A stretch of DNA of 64,000 bases from Hemileia vastatrix (lineage: Eukaryota > Basidiomycota > Pucciniomycetes > Pucciniales > Zaghouaniaceae). Location: NCBI GenBank assembly GCA_030280995.1, contig JASXTE010000017.1, positions 14,994,498-15,058,497 of the forward strand. The letters run 5' to 3'. Under the pieces are notes generated by a model that worked only from the letters and a program-made list of their open reading frames with translations, was not told where the DNA came from and did no database searches. Of the stretch, positions 1 to 11,110 are shown piece after piece (the first letter of the stretch is position 1; every line of letters starts with the position of its first letter). A program made the position numbers and the translations under genes.

Positions 1-1430
1 TTAGGATTTAATTGAGAAATGACCCCTGAAATAGCATTATTGCTAGCATCTGTCTCGATTATTGTAAAAGCAGAAGGATAAAAGTGTTGAAGAATTGGAG
101 CTGTGGTGAACACAGTTTTCATTGCTTCGAATTCCTTTTGTGCTGTAAAAGTAAAAAAAAAGGAACATCTTTTCTAAGAAGATAAGTAGGATTGGAAATA
201 GTTTTAGAATAATCTTTAATAATTATTCTATAGAAATTGGCAAAACCCAAAAAACCTTGGAGGGATTTAACGGTTTTAGGCTCAGGCCCTTCCATGATTT
301 TTTGGACCTTTTTGTCTTCCATGACTAAACCATCAGTGGACAACGTAAAGCCCAAAAAATCAATAGATTTAAGAAAGAAATCACATTTATTGTGCTTGGC
401 GTAGAGACCTTGATCCTGAAGGCGATTTAGAACCTGTAGAACATGATGAATATGTTCATCTAATGTCTTCAAGAAAATTAAAATATTGTCAAAATAGACG
501 ACAAAAAATGTTCAACAACATCTTAAAAGATTTCATTAACAAAGGTTTGAAAAGTAGATGGTGCATTAAACAATCCATAAGGCATAACTAAATATTCAAA
601 ACTTCCAAATATAGTGCGCATTTCAGTAAGTGGTTCATGACCTTCCGCAATGCAAATAAGATAATAAGCACCTCTAAGATCAATTTTAGAAAAGAAATTA
701 GCACCATTAAAAAGGGTAAGAAGCAATGACATAGGAGTAACAGGATATGCATTCTTCTTAGAGAATGTGTTGAGCTTTCTATAGTCAACACACATCCTAA
801 GGCTACCATCCTTTTTCTTTAAAAAAGAACAGGGGAGCCAGTTGGAGATTTACTGGCTCTGATGAAACCTTTGGCTACATTCTCTGAAATGTAGTCTCAA
901 AGAGCTTGAGATTCATCCTTCGACAAAGAATAGACAGGACCTTCTGGAGGTACTGGACCTATTACCTCTATTTGATGGTTGTAGGGTCGATGAGGTGGTA
1001 ACTTATCGGCCTTGCAAATCGAGAAAACATCAAGGAAATGGTGATAGATCTCTGGTAGAGTTGATTTAATGGCTTCAATGTTGATTTGGTTGTCCTCATC
1101 ATCTTTGAGAGAATCTGTCGAGGGAAGACCAGAATGGAGAGAGCATAATTGGATTACTTCGAGGCAATTTAAATCCTCTTTGAGTGAAGTCATTGAGCTA
1201 GAAGGGTTAGCCAATTGCTCATTTAGAGAAATATCAGATGCTTGCAAGTTATCTGGCAGAGATTTATCCTCTAGAAGGACATTGTCAGGCAGGTTGTTTA
1301 ACTCCCTATTGATCTGCATTGAAGAATCAGAAATATACTTATTACATGGGGTGATCAATCCCCGTGTCCAATCAATTTCTGGATTCCAATGTGTTAAAAA
1401 GTCATGGAAAAGAATGGTATAGTCCATTCA
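1..1430 (-). pseudogene. A1' pol fragment: protease-RT linker and reverse transcriptase
   Basis: On the minus strand an open stretch at 1427-897 encodes the acidic linker between protease and RT (it ends SKDESQAL). RT follows in broken frames at 795-523 ([33 protein letters not shown]) and 472-119 (KHNKCDFFLKSIDFLGFTLS, then GFLGFANFYR). The catalytic YLDD box seen in A1 and A2 reads YFDN here (about 497-512), so the polymerase site is lost as well as the frame. RNase H would begin at the left edge. Family identity is secure; the gene is dead. Confidence 0.85.
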
Positions 1431-1597
1431 TGGGGCGTCCAAGGCTGATAATTCCCACTCAAACGAGGGAAATTTTTGAAAGTTGAAAACCCATAAAACT
1501 TTCTTGCTTACCCAATATTTGGGTTCCTCTGATTCAACCAAATAAATTGGAGTTTGATCAATATCTGTGAATGTCAGATTTAACTTCTCAGCAAAAG
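1..1597 (-). mobile_element. Chromodomain Ty3/Gypsy fragment A1' (PR-RT part), runs off left edge
   Basis: This is a second, partial copy of the same Gypsy family as A1, in the same orientation. It starts abruptly at about 1597, inside the stretch that follows the protease in the full element, and continues past the window edge. It is directly abutted by the pyrimidine-rich stretch that follows the A1 chromodomain. No LTR or target duplication is visible at the junction, so this looks like a recombinant or truncated joint and not a clean insertion. Sequence matches the corresponding part of A1 (about 3540-5110) closely by eye. Confidence 0.8.
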
Positions 1598-1643
1598 ATA
1601 GAAAAAAGAAAAAGAGAAGACAAGAGAAAAATAAAAGAGAGTT

Positions 1644-1940
1644 CTAAGGTTTTGGTTCTAAAGGATATTTGATATGAAAAGAATTTAGGAAATCAGGGGC
1701 GTTAGAAACATTGATGGCTGGTTCCCAGGATGTTTTGTTTGAGTCATTGAGGAAGCCTTCCCATTCCACGAGGTATTGAAGTTTCCCCTTGCGTATTCTT
1801 GAATCAAGGATACGACTTACTTCCCACTCTAGATGATCTTCCACTTCGACCGGTTCCGGAGGAGGTTGGTTCCTGCCCGGGTATATTTCTTGAGCCAGTT
1901 CCAGGAGAGATATGTGAAAAACAGGGTGAATAGCCTGCAA
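1644..1940 (-). pseudogene. A1 integrase C-terminus and chromodomain
   Basis: An open stretch of 98 codons. It starts with the integrase tail common to Tf2-type polyproteins (HPVFHISLLELAQE). A chromodomain follows from about residue 32: EVEDHLEWEVSRILDSR, then LQYLVEWEGF and TSWEPA, which supply the aromatic cage residues and the conserved W-E-P. Chromodomains at this position are thought to steer integration to marked chromatin. It stops at 1644 after PLEPKP, the same end as in A2. This piece is intact, but the upstream pol is broken. Confidence 0.9.
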
Positions 1941-2289
1941 TTAAGGAGGTAGCTTGAGTCAAAATGCAGTTTTAGAGACTTCAGAGTTGATTTCAAATGG
2001 TCCCAAGCGCCTTTTGGCTAGTTTCTTTGATGGTCAAGTTTTTCGAATGTTTCGTGTGTCGAGCCATACTTTTTTGCCTGGTTTAAAGGGAGGAGCAGAT
2101 TTTCGATGTTTATTGGCCTGTTCCTTGTACCTTTGAGTCGCTAATTCCAAATTTGATTTAAGTTCTTCCTGGAGTCGTGATATGGTTCGAAGATAATGTT
2201 CCGCAGGATGATTAGTTCCTACATGGATTGAGTTGAATTGAGGATGCCTTCCATAAACAGTTTTGAAAGGAGATTGTCATGTTGAAGAA

Positions 2290-3344
2290 TGTGTCAAGTT
2301 TTTATAAGCAAATTTGGCCAATGGTAACCATGTGGTCCAATTATCTTATTGGTAACTGACATACATTCAAAGGTATTGTTTGAGGATTTAGTTGACCCTT
2401 TCTGTTTGCCCATTGGTTTCAGGATGATAGGCCGTGGAGAGATTCCTTGTGATATTGAGTTGTCGACACAGTTGAGTCCAGAATGTGGATACAAACAATG
2501 AGCCTCTATCTGAAATAATACTATTAGGTAAGTTATTTATGGAAAATACATATTCTAGAAACAATTTTGACAAATCTTCTGCTGTAGCAGTAGTAGTGGT
2601 TTTAATGAAAATAGACATTTTTGAAAATCTATCTACTATTACTAATATAGCATCAAAATTATTAGAAAGAGTAAGTTGAGAAATAAAATCCATCGATAAA
2701 GATTCCCAAGGTTTAGATGGAATAGGAAGTGGTTGAAGCAAACCATGCTTCCGGTGACAGGGAGCCTTATTCCTATTACATTAGTAACAAGCTCTTATAT
2801 AGGCTTTGATTTCTCTGGTCATTCCTGGCCAGAAGAAATCCCTCTCTATTAAATGGTAGATATTATCAACCCCAAAATGACTAGCTAATGGAGAATCATG
2901 TTGACTATTGAAAATCCATAATTTTGTTTCATTGTTGTCGGGTATGACTACTCTACCTTCAAAGACTAATAGGCCTGATTCAATACTAAATCTTTTGGCC
3001 CCTTGCTTCAAGAGTATTTTGTCTTTTAACCCTAAACAATAATTTTCCTTCAACTGAGCTTTGAGGATGTTGGATACTGGATTTTGAAAAGATTGAATTG
3101 TCATTGAATTAAGTTGATGAGTTGTTAACATTGATTTGTTGAAAATTGATTTCACATTTTCTGGGTTCTTTTCAGCAAATGTGTCCCCCCGCTGTGGGTA
3201 AACATCGTCCCAACATGAAAAGATATCTGGGACAATGCAGTTCTTACCTGGGCAATAGGAAATAGAAAAAGGAAATTCAGACAAAAATTCAGCCCACCTG
3301 TCTTGACGCCTGGTTAACACTTTGAAAGACATAAAGTATTTCAA
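2290..3344 (-). pseudogene. A1 integrase (broken)
   Basis: Two main open blocks. 3344-2781 carries the end of RNase H (ISYCPGKNCIVPDIF) and the integrase zinc domain (HDSPLASHFG, then WPGMTREIKAYIRACY). 2741-2388 carries the catalytic core: SMDFISQL (first Asp), ISDRGSLF (second Asp) and the [12 protein letters not shown] box with the third acidic residue. A stop falls straight after RACY, inside the second Cys pair of the HHCC motif. Beyond 2388 the frame is lost, although homology continues towards the chromodomain. Confidence 0.85.
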
Positions 3345-4410
3345 ATCATTATGGTCTGTTAGAATTTGAAAAGGAATATATAAGCTGAGAAGAAAAGAGC
3401 ACCATTTTTTAAGATAATGAATAATATCTAAAAGCTCTTTGTCATGAATTTAATAATTTAATTCTGCTGCAAAGAGTTTGCGTGACTCAAAAGCAACAGG
3501 ATGAAACAATTTTGTTTCAAGATTTAATTGAGAAATGACCCCAGCGATAGCATAATCGCTTTCATCTGTCTCGACTATTGTCAAAGCAGAAGGATCAAAG
3601 TGTCGAAGAATTTGAGCTGTGGTGAACACAGTCTTCAATGCTTCGAATTCCTTTTGTGCTGTAGAAGTAAAAACAAAATAAATATTATTTTTAAGAAGAT
3701 AAGTAGGATTGGAAATAGTTTTAGAATAATCTTTAATAAATATTCTATAGAAATTGGCAAAACCCAAAAATCCTTGGAGGGATTTAATGGTTTTAGGCTC
3801 AGGCCATTCCAGGAATTTTTGGACCTTTTTGTTGTCCATGACTAAACCATCAGTGGATAAGGTTAAACCCAAAAAATTGATTGATTTAAGATGGAATTTG
3901 CATTTATTGTGCTTGGCGTAGAGACCGTGATCTCGAAGTTAATTTAGAACCTGTCGAACATAATGAATATGTTCATCTAGTGTCTTCAAGAAAAAAAAAT
4001 ATCATCTAAATAGACGACAACAAATTTTTCTACAACATCTTGAAAGATGTCATTGAGAAAAGTTTGAAAAGTTGATGGTGCATTACACAATCCAAAAGGC
4101 ATAACTAAATATTCAAAACTACCAAATCTAGTGCGCATTGCAGTCATTGGTTCATGACCTTCTTCAATGCAAATAAGATTGTAAGCGCCTCTAAGATCAA
4201 TTTCAGAAAAGAAATTAGCACCATTGAAAAGGGTAAGAGGCAATGACATAGGAGGAACAGGATATGCATTTTTCTTAGTGACTGTGTTGAGATTTCTATA
4301 GTCAACACACAGCCTAAGGCTACTATCCTTTTTCTTTACAAAAAGAACAGGGGAGCCAGTTGGTGATTTACTGGCTCTGATGAAACCTTTGGCTACATTC
4401 TCTGAAATGT
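3345..4410 (-). pseudogene. A1 reverse transcriptase - RNase H (broken)
   Basis: RT motifs read in several frames: the 4249-3986 block has KIDLRGAY-type text (here EIDLRGAY), [17 protein letters not shown] and the catalytic YLDD box; 3872-3450 has the thumb (LGFANFYRIF) and the start of RNase H (VETDESDYAIAGVISQ, with the first catalytic Asp kept). Compared with A2 there are frameshifts just after YLDD and around 3900, and a stop near 3450. The domain order and text match Tf2-type pol. Confidence 0.85.
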
Positions 4411-4414
4411 AGTC

Positions 4415-5200
4415 TCAAAGAGCTTGAGATTCATCCTTCGACAAAGAATAGACAGGACCTTCTGGAGGTACTGGACCTATTAACTCTATTTGATGGTTGT
4501 AGGGTCGATGAGGTGGTAACTTATCGGCCTTGAAAATCGAGAAAACATCAAGGAAATGGTGATAGATCTCTGGTAGAGTTGCTTTAATGGCTTCAACGTT
4601 GATTTGGTTGTCCTCATCATCTTCGAGAGAATCTTTCGAGGGAAGACCAGAATGGAGAGAGCATAATTTGATTACTTCAAGGCAATTTAAATCCTCTTTG
4701 AGTGAAGTCATTGATCTAGAAGGGTTAGCCAATTGCTCATTTAGAGAAAGATCAGATGCTTGCAAGTCATCTGGCAGAGATTTGTCCTCTAGCAGGACAT
4801 TGTCAGGCATGTTGTTTAACTCCCTATTGACATGCATTGAAGAATTAGAAATATACTTAGTCCGTGGGGTGATCAATCCCCGTGTCCAATCAATTTCAGG
4901 ACTCCAATGCGTTAAAAAGTCATGGCCAAGAATGGTATCATCCATCCTTGGGGCGTCCAAGACTGATAATTCCCACTCGAAGGAGGGAAAGTTCGGAAAG
5001 TTGAAAACCCATAAAACTTTCTTACTTACCCAATATTTGGCTTCCTCTGATTTGACCAAATAAATTGGAGTTTGATCAATATCTGTGAATGTCAGTTGTA
5101 ACTTCTTGGCAAAAGATAAACTGACAAAAGAATTGAAGCTCTAGAGTCTATAAGACAACTGAAGGGGATATCCTCCTTAAAAAGAATGAATCTCAATCAG
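4415..5200 (-). pseudogene. A1 retropepsin remnant and protease-RT linker
   Basis: Near 5150-5110 the minus strand reads CLIDSRASI, which aligns with the retropepsin active site CLIDSGAS. The catalytic-loop Gly is replaced by Arg. The block 5059-4415 is open and carries the rest of the domain (LGHDFLTHWSPEIDW) and an acidic linker ending SKDESQAL just before the RT. A2 lacks this whole part, so A1 and A1' are the only copies here that show it. Confidence 0.75.
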
Positions 5201-5287
5201 TTTAAGGCAACTCCAGTCATTAAGACATGGAGGTCTGTGCACTGGGAGAGATAAGATAGTTTGCTTTGCACACAAGTAAACTATTTA

Positions 5288-6475
5288 CTAGTTTTTTGAC
5301 TTTGAACTAGTAACTTCTCTTTCCTTCAACTTTACACAATCTTCCAGCTTGTGCTTACCCCCACAATACATACATAACCCATTATCTGCTTGTCTCTTCC
5401 TCTCAGCTTCTTTAAGATCCCCTTTGGGATCCAGTACTTTACTTATGTTGCCTGGGGTCGAGCTTTTCGGTCAAGGTTTGTCCTTTCCTTTATTTGGTTT
5501 AAATTGAGTTGAGGAGGATTGAGTTGGCCGTGGGTGTGAAGAAGGTCCCGATTTAAAATTTAGGCCTTGAGATTTGTTGGCGTATCGACAATGTTTTAGC
5601 CGTCCTTGGTAAACACCGTCAAGTTCGAGGTTTTGATCCATTAAATCTGTTAAAGTATTCATCTTCTGACCGTGAAGATTTAATTGATCCAGAATCCTTA
5701 AAGGAAGTCCCTTTTTGAAATGATACTTGAGGGCAGCATCATTCCATACCTACTTGAGTTTGAAGTGCTCTGAAGTTTGAGATGTATTCAGAAGCTTTTC
5801 CATTATCCCTCATGCAAAGGAATTTCAGTTCAATTTCCGCATTGTCAGTTTCATTAGGGTCACCGAACAACGAAAAAGTTGGTCTTTGTATTTTTCCCAA
5901 TTATTGATGAGTAAGTGGGTCTCTGTCAAAGAGAGAATGAGAAGATAAGGTTTGAACCACCTTGCTGCCTTTCCGGCTAGGAATGAAGAAGCGTAAACAA
6001 CCTTTGATTGGTCGTTATTAAAGGTTCGAGGGTCATTATGGAACAGAAGTTTGCATGTTTACAAGAAAGGTCGCAATCTGTCTGGATGTTCTCCATCGAA
6101 TTTATCAGGAGATTTCATGGAAGGAGTTTTGAATTTTTAACCCTCCAAAGACGTTGGATTTGAAAGGGTCTTCATGAAAAGTCTCATGAAATATTCCAGA
6201 GAATTAGATGGTCCAGGTTCCAAAGGTTGACAAGAAGGGTGTGTAGCAGGGGCAGATGGTTCCTCGTGCATTGTATCCTCTCCTTCTTCATCATCACTAG
6301 AATCATCAAAATCCTGTGGTATGTCTTCTACAGATTGGACTGAATGTTGCCGTTCCCTAAGATTGAGAGGTTCAGGGGAGTGAGTGCGGGAAATAGGCTG
6401 TGTGTCTGTTGGCCTGCCTCTGGCACGAGCTCTAGTGGTAGCTCCCATAGGAGGAGTGCGTTGAACAGGTTCCAT
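5288..6475 (-). pseudogene. A1 gag (capsid plus zinc knuckle), broken
   Basis: It starts at the ATG at 6475 (MEPVQRTPP), the same start as the A2 gag. An Arg-rich, then acidic N-terminus (DDSSDDEEGED) is followed by capsid text shared with A2. An in-frame TAA at about 6139 sits where A2 has Ser in EGSKFKT, and further frameshifts follow. The tail at 5662-5471 has NKGKDKP, and a knuckle of form CX2CX3HX4C lies around 5380-5340. The gag stop is at 5290-5288. It packages element RNA in intact relatives; this copy cannot make a full protein. Confidence 0.85.
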
Positions 6476-6550
6476 TTTATGAATTTAGAAAACACCTGAA
6501 AAAGGACGTAGTAGTGCAAAGAATGAGAACTACAGATAATTAAATTATAC

Positions 6551-7358
6551 TTTCATCAGAAGACCTACGCAAATGGTCGAGGGTGTTCCTGAAAGTGAGA
6601 TGAGGTATAAAGTTTAGAGACTTCTTCGAAGCACAGAGGAATTGTTCGAGGAAGTGATTCAAAGATGACTCAAAGGAAAAGCTACTGCTTCGAGTTATAT
6701 TCGAGAAGAATCTTAATATATTTTAAGGTAATACTAATGTTCTTTAGAATCTCACAAAGGGTTGTAACACTCAACAATCAAAGATTTAAATTTAGAAATG
6801 ATTATTGAGGGAAAAGGGAAATGTACAATAATAATGATTTAACTTGCAGTTTTACCACTATTAACTATAAATACATTTTATAATATAATTCTAAAGTAAC
6901 ATTGAACCAAAATCCAACCCCTTTTATATCTTTTACTCCTCCTTGCATTGAACTTATACCCATCCATCATTCTGCACACCACAGACCACCAAAATTACAC
7001 CTGTTACACCTAGACCCTCCTCACTAACATCTGTGAAACCCTTAATCCTCCACTAATCATTCCGCCCATACTCACTACCCCTTTTTAATAACCCACAGAT
7101 ATTTAATAAAACCTTTAGCGGAATATTGCATTGACTATTGCACTGTGCGTTGCTTATCAAAGAAAAGTCTAAGCACACTTTTGAGAATTGACTTATTTAT
7201 ATTTAAAGTTTAGATCAACGCAGTTGATTAGTGAGTACACAAAGGGAAGTCACCGTGGCAAGTTAGAATCGCTTTCTGTGCTTCAAGTATGAATTTATAC
7301 CTCTATTTTATTGATTTAATGAGCTGCTTTTGCCTTGAGTGTCACGTGGCATGTGACA
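6551..7358 (-). repeat. 5' LTR of A1 (808 bp)
   Basis: The minus strand begins TGTCACATGCCACGTGAC at 7358 and ends at 6551. It aligns along its length with the two 771-bp LTRs of A2. A TATA box (TATAAAAG, complement of 6921-6928) sits in the same place as in A2. The base after the LTR and the run TATAATTTAA match A2. No partner LTR for A1 lies in the window. Confidence 0.85.
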
Positions 7359-8454
7359 ACAGAACTTAAACCTGCCTTTTCCTCTTTATCTTCTACTCCT
7401 TCAAGAAGATCACACCATTCTATTCCCAAGACCCTTCCTAAAAGACAAGATTTAACTTCTCAAGAATCTTCTTTAGTTCTCAGCAAACTCAGTAAAAATG
7501 GCATCAAAATCAGCTCCTAGGCTGCTAAACTGTGTTCAGGTGGCCCGCCCACCTTGCCAGAAAGCAAAAATCAGGCTCAAAACTCGCAAATTCAGCCAGA
7601 TAAAAGCCAAATTCTTCCATCCAACACCAATAACTCAACACCACAACCTTCTAATGCTCCCAGAGCAATTTGTACCACAACCATTTCTTTATCTATCAAC
7701 TCCAGGAAAACTAACATCTCTCTAAGTCCTGCTAGAGGACCCACTGCAAACACCAGAACAGCCAATAATGTTCCTAAACAAAAAACTCCTGTTACTTCAA
7801 GAAGAAATAAATTCACCTCTCATTTGGCGGCCAATTATTCCTCTGATACTTCTCTTTATTCTAGATCTTCATCCAGAAGATCACAATCAGCTACCAGGTC
7901 AACATCTCCTGGTCTTTCCTTCAACCAACCTGGCACTCCTAGGCCAGTATCTACCAAACCTTCACCTAGCAATCATATAAACAACAACAACAACAACAGC
8001 CCTACTTCTGCAAACATGTCACAGGAACATCCTTCTTCTTCTACATCTTCTCAAAACCATTTGGAGGATGACCATGAAAATCTATACCTCCATCTGGTGG
8101 ACCCTCCTACAACGTCTATTCAACACTCTTCAGCCATCCATATTCCAGCTGCATACAAATTGGATGATCTCCCAATCTGTAAATACCAAAATAAAATAAC
8201 AATCTCAATTTCTTCATCAGAGAATAATTATTTAACCAATTCTCTGTTTAGTTGGAGCCATGCCTCCTGCAGCTGCATTTGAAATTGGCCAAACCCTAGA
8301 AACTATTTTGAAGCTGGATTATGCTGATATGAAACCACACCTTAGCATGATGTTTTCCAACATGCTTACGGCCTTTGCTCTCCATAATCCGTTGAATGAT
8401 TTTAGGAAGAATCTGAGAAAACAACTCCTTGATGACCACTGGAAGACATCTTGA
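7359..8454 (+). pseudogene. Element C antisense accessory gene, 5'-truncated by A1
   Basis: It lies on the strand opposite to gag-pol of C, at the position of antisense gene 1 in B. Exon 1 is open from 7359 apart from one TAG at 7518-7520. It is a Ser/Pro/Asn-rich, basic chain (SSSRRSQSATRS, an Asn run at about 7977-7997). An intron at 8179-8251 (GTAAAT...TTTAG, 73 bp) joins in phase to exon 2 (8252-8454). Exon 2 encodes a compact domain with FSNMLTAF and RKQLLDDHWK that aligns with FNNLIAYF and REQLLRDLFK in B gene 1. The N-terminal Cys cluster is missing, apparently removed with the A1 insertion. Splicing is predicted, not shown. Confidence 0.65.
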
Positions 8455-8744
8455 ATTATCAAGCACACTTTCCAGCACTCCATTCCTGTTTCTTCTTCTT
8501 CTTCCCAAAGTTTACCTTGTGACCCAGTTCCTGACCACTATAACCCAGATACTTTCTCCAGCCTCCTGCACTACAATAAACACAGTTCTTCCTCTAATCC
8601 AAACAAGAAAAAAAAACGCCAACGCCATCCAGACCTGCCGCCAGAGGCTTCTTCATCTTGTAATTAAATAAAATAGTTAAAAAAATTCACTAAATTGAAA
8701 AAAATTATAACAACTAACAGATATATACATATATATTGGTTTAA
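8455..8744. other. Spacer between antisense gene and microsatellite
   Basis: About 290 bp following the stop of the C antisense gene, T/C-rich and then A-rich. No coding signal is convincing. It probably holds the 3' UTR of the antisense transcript. Confidence 0.4.
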
Positions 8745-9980
8745 TTTTAATTTTAGTTTTAGTTTTAATTTTAATTTTATATTTAATTTTAATTTTAATT
8801 TTAATTTTAATTTTAAGTTTATATTTAATTTTAATTTTAATTTTAATTTTAAGTTTAATTTTAATTTTAATTTTAATTTTAATTTTAAGTTTAATTTTAA
8901 TTTTAATTTTAATTTTAATTTTAATTTTAATTTTAATTTTAATTTTAATTTTAATTTTAATTTTAATTTTAATTTTAATTTTAATTTTAATTTTAATTTT
9001 AATTTTAATTTTAATTTTAATTTTAATTTTAATTTTAATTTTAATTTTAATTTTAATTTTAATTTTAATTTTAATTTTAATTTTAATTTTAATTTTAATT
9101 TTAATTTTAATTTTAATTTTAATTTTAATTTTAATTTTAATTTTAATTTTAATTTTAATTTTAATTTTAATTTTAATTTTAATTTTAATTTTAATTTTAA
9201 TTTTAATTTTAATTTTAATTTTAATTTTAATTTTAATTTTAATTTTAATTTTAATTTTAATTTTAATTTTAATTTTAATTTTAATTTTAATTTTAATTTT
9301 AATTTTAATTTTAATTTTAATTTTCATTTTCATTTTAATTTTAATTTTAATTTTAATTTTAATTTTCATTTTCATTTTCATTTTCATTTTAATTTTCATT
9401 TTCATTTTCATTTTCATTTTCATTTTCATTTTCATTTTCATTTTCATTTTCATTTTCATTTTCATTTTCATTTTCATTTTCATTTTCATTTTCATTTTCA
9501 TTTTCATTTTCATTTTCATTTTCATTTTCATTTTCATTTTCATTTTCATTTTCATTTTCATTTTCATTTTCATTTTCATTTTCATTTTCATTTTCCTTTT
9601 CATTTTCCTTTTCATTTTCCTTTTCATTTTCATTTTCATTTTCATTTTCATTTTCATTTTCATTTTCATTTTCATTTTCATTTTCATTTTCATTTTCATT
9701 TTCATTTTCATTTTCATTTTCATTTTCATTTTCATTTTCATTTTCATTTTCATTTTCATTTTCATTTTCATTTTCATTTTCATTTTCATTTTCATTTTCA
9801 TTTTCATTTTCATTTTCATTTTCATTTTCATTTTCATTTTCATTTTAATTTTAATTTTAATTATAATTTTAATTATAATTTTAATTTTAATTTTAATTTT
9901 AATTTTAATTTTAATTTTAATTTTAATTTTAATTTTAATTTTAATTTTAATTTTAATTTTAATTTTTATTTTTATTTTAT
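8745..9980. repeat. 1.2-kb hexanucleotide microsatellite (TTTTAA)n / (TTTTCA)n
   Basis: An almost unbroken hexamer tract. It is AATTTT from about 8745 to 9320, a mixed zone to about 9390, CATTTT to about 9842 (with three CCTTTT variants at 9595-9620), then AATTTT again to about 9965. It lies where element B has a shorter A/T-rich simple tract (55430-55800). Both strands are stop-free because the period is a multiple of three. This gives Asn-Phe/His-Phe and Lys-Met/Lys-Ile runs that should not be taken for proteins. Confidence 0.97.
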
Positions 9981-9989
9981 TTTTCTACT

Positions 9990-11100
9990 AAACTACTACC
10001 ATAAAAAAAAGTTGAAAATGAAATTAAAATGAAATGAATAAAGTAGTATGAACTAAATAATTATTACAAATCGTATCCCCCAGCCAATTGATGAGCTGAT
10101 CCCCTGATACCTTACCCACATTCAAGTGCACCTTGATGTGGATACACAATTAGATATTTTAAATTATTTAAGATATAAAAATAAGAGATTAAAGAAAACA
10201 ATAAAAAGTGAAACAAAGAAATAAATGAAATAATTAAAAAAGATAAATCGCATTGCCCCGCCAATTGGTGAGCCTTTCCCCACCAATGCTTCCCCACATC
10301 CAGGTGACCCTGATGTGGTAACACCATAATTTTGTGATTTTTTCACTCTTTACATCCTAATAACCCCCATACAAAATTAAAAGAAAAAAAGAGAAAAAAG
10401 AAAATAATCCAAAACTACTATCTAACACAACTATAAACACAAAAATCAGAAAAAGTAAAAAAGTAAAAAGTCCAATCCAAAGAAATGCTCACTGGGTGGG
10501 CTTCCTCCAATGAGTAAAAATGATGGGAGACCACCAGTGATCCGCCGCCACTCCAAAGATACAAAGAAGCCAGTCCAAAGCCAGATTAAAGTCATAGTGG
10601 ACTAAAACCTGAATAACAAAACGAGAACTAGGATTCAACTAGGACAAACAAAATACTTGAAACTGACATTATTGGTTAACTGTTTTGAAGAGCAGCCAGC
10701 TCATCAATTACCCCCACACTTGCCAAAATAAAATCTAGAAGTCCCCCCTAGGTACCTTCTAACAAAAACAACATCCAATACAAAAACCAAAACCAATAAT
10801 TGTGAAGAGTCCGGAACTTGAAGACCAAATGAATTTCCAGTTTAAATTCATAGAGGACTAAAAACAGTAAAGAAAAAAACATTACTAGGGTTAAACCATA
10901 CTAAGAGAAGGGGTTGCAAACAGACTATCTGGGGTAAATGTTGATGGAGCAGCCAGCCCATCAGTCACACCCATACTTGCCAAGGAAAAATCTAGAAGCC
11001 CCACCCATGGGTACCTTCTAACAAAAGTTTCCAACAAAACAGATGCACAGAGTCACCACAAAAAAAATCCAAAATTAAAGAATGGTCCATATTTTTTCCT
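9990..11100 (-). other. Element C 3' noncoding region with duplicated blocks and hairpins
   Basis: This is homologous, on the opposite strand, to B 54680-55440. Features: a ~258-bp duplication marked by GCAGCCAGC(T/C)CATCA at about 10690 and 10947; an inverted pair around 10488-10545 (CACTGGGTGGGC...GACCACCAGTG); and two CCACAT...GATGTGG hairpins near 10108-10140 and 10292-10318. No open frame of note. Conservation of the paired segments in B suggests they matter as RNA or DNA structure. Confidence 0.6.
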
Positions 11101-11110
11101 CATTGCGGAA

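Larger units (their letters stand above)
1598..7358 (-). mobile_element. Chromodomain Ty3/Gypsy retrotransposon A1 (5' LTR to chromodomain; no 3' LTR)
   Basis: Read leftwards the order is 5' LTR (7358-6551), gag with zinc knuckle, protease, RT, RNase H, integrase and a C-terminal chromodomain. That is the order of chromoviral Ty3/Gypsy elements. A1 interrupts the plus-strand accessory gene of element C at 7358/7359. The 3' part after the chromodomain, including any antisense gene and the 3' LTR, is replaced by A1' at about 1597. Same family as A2 (41003-63586), judged by near-identical protein text throughout. Confidence 0.88.

Noticed and set aside
4587..5063. 158-residue plus-strand frame opposite the A1 linker (and its twin at 1069-1422)
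   Set aside because: Shadow of the pol linker on the other strand; no motif, intron or start context.
8745..9980. Telomeric repeat
   Set aside because: TTTTAA/TTTTCA hexamers do not match TTAGGG-type fungal telomeres and the tract is internal to an element.
8677..10032. 388- and 445-residue open frames on both strands
   Set aside because: They are translations of the hexanucleotide microsatellite (Lys-Met/Lys-Ile and Asn-Phe/His-Phe runs).
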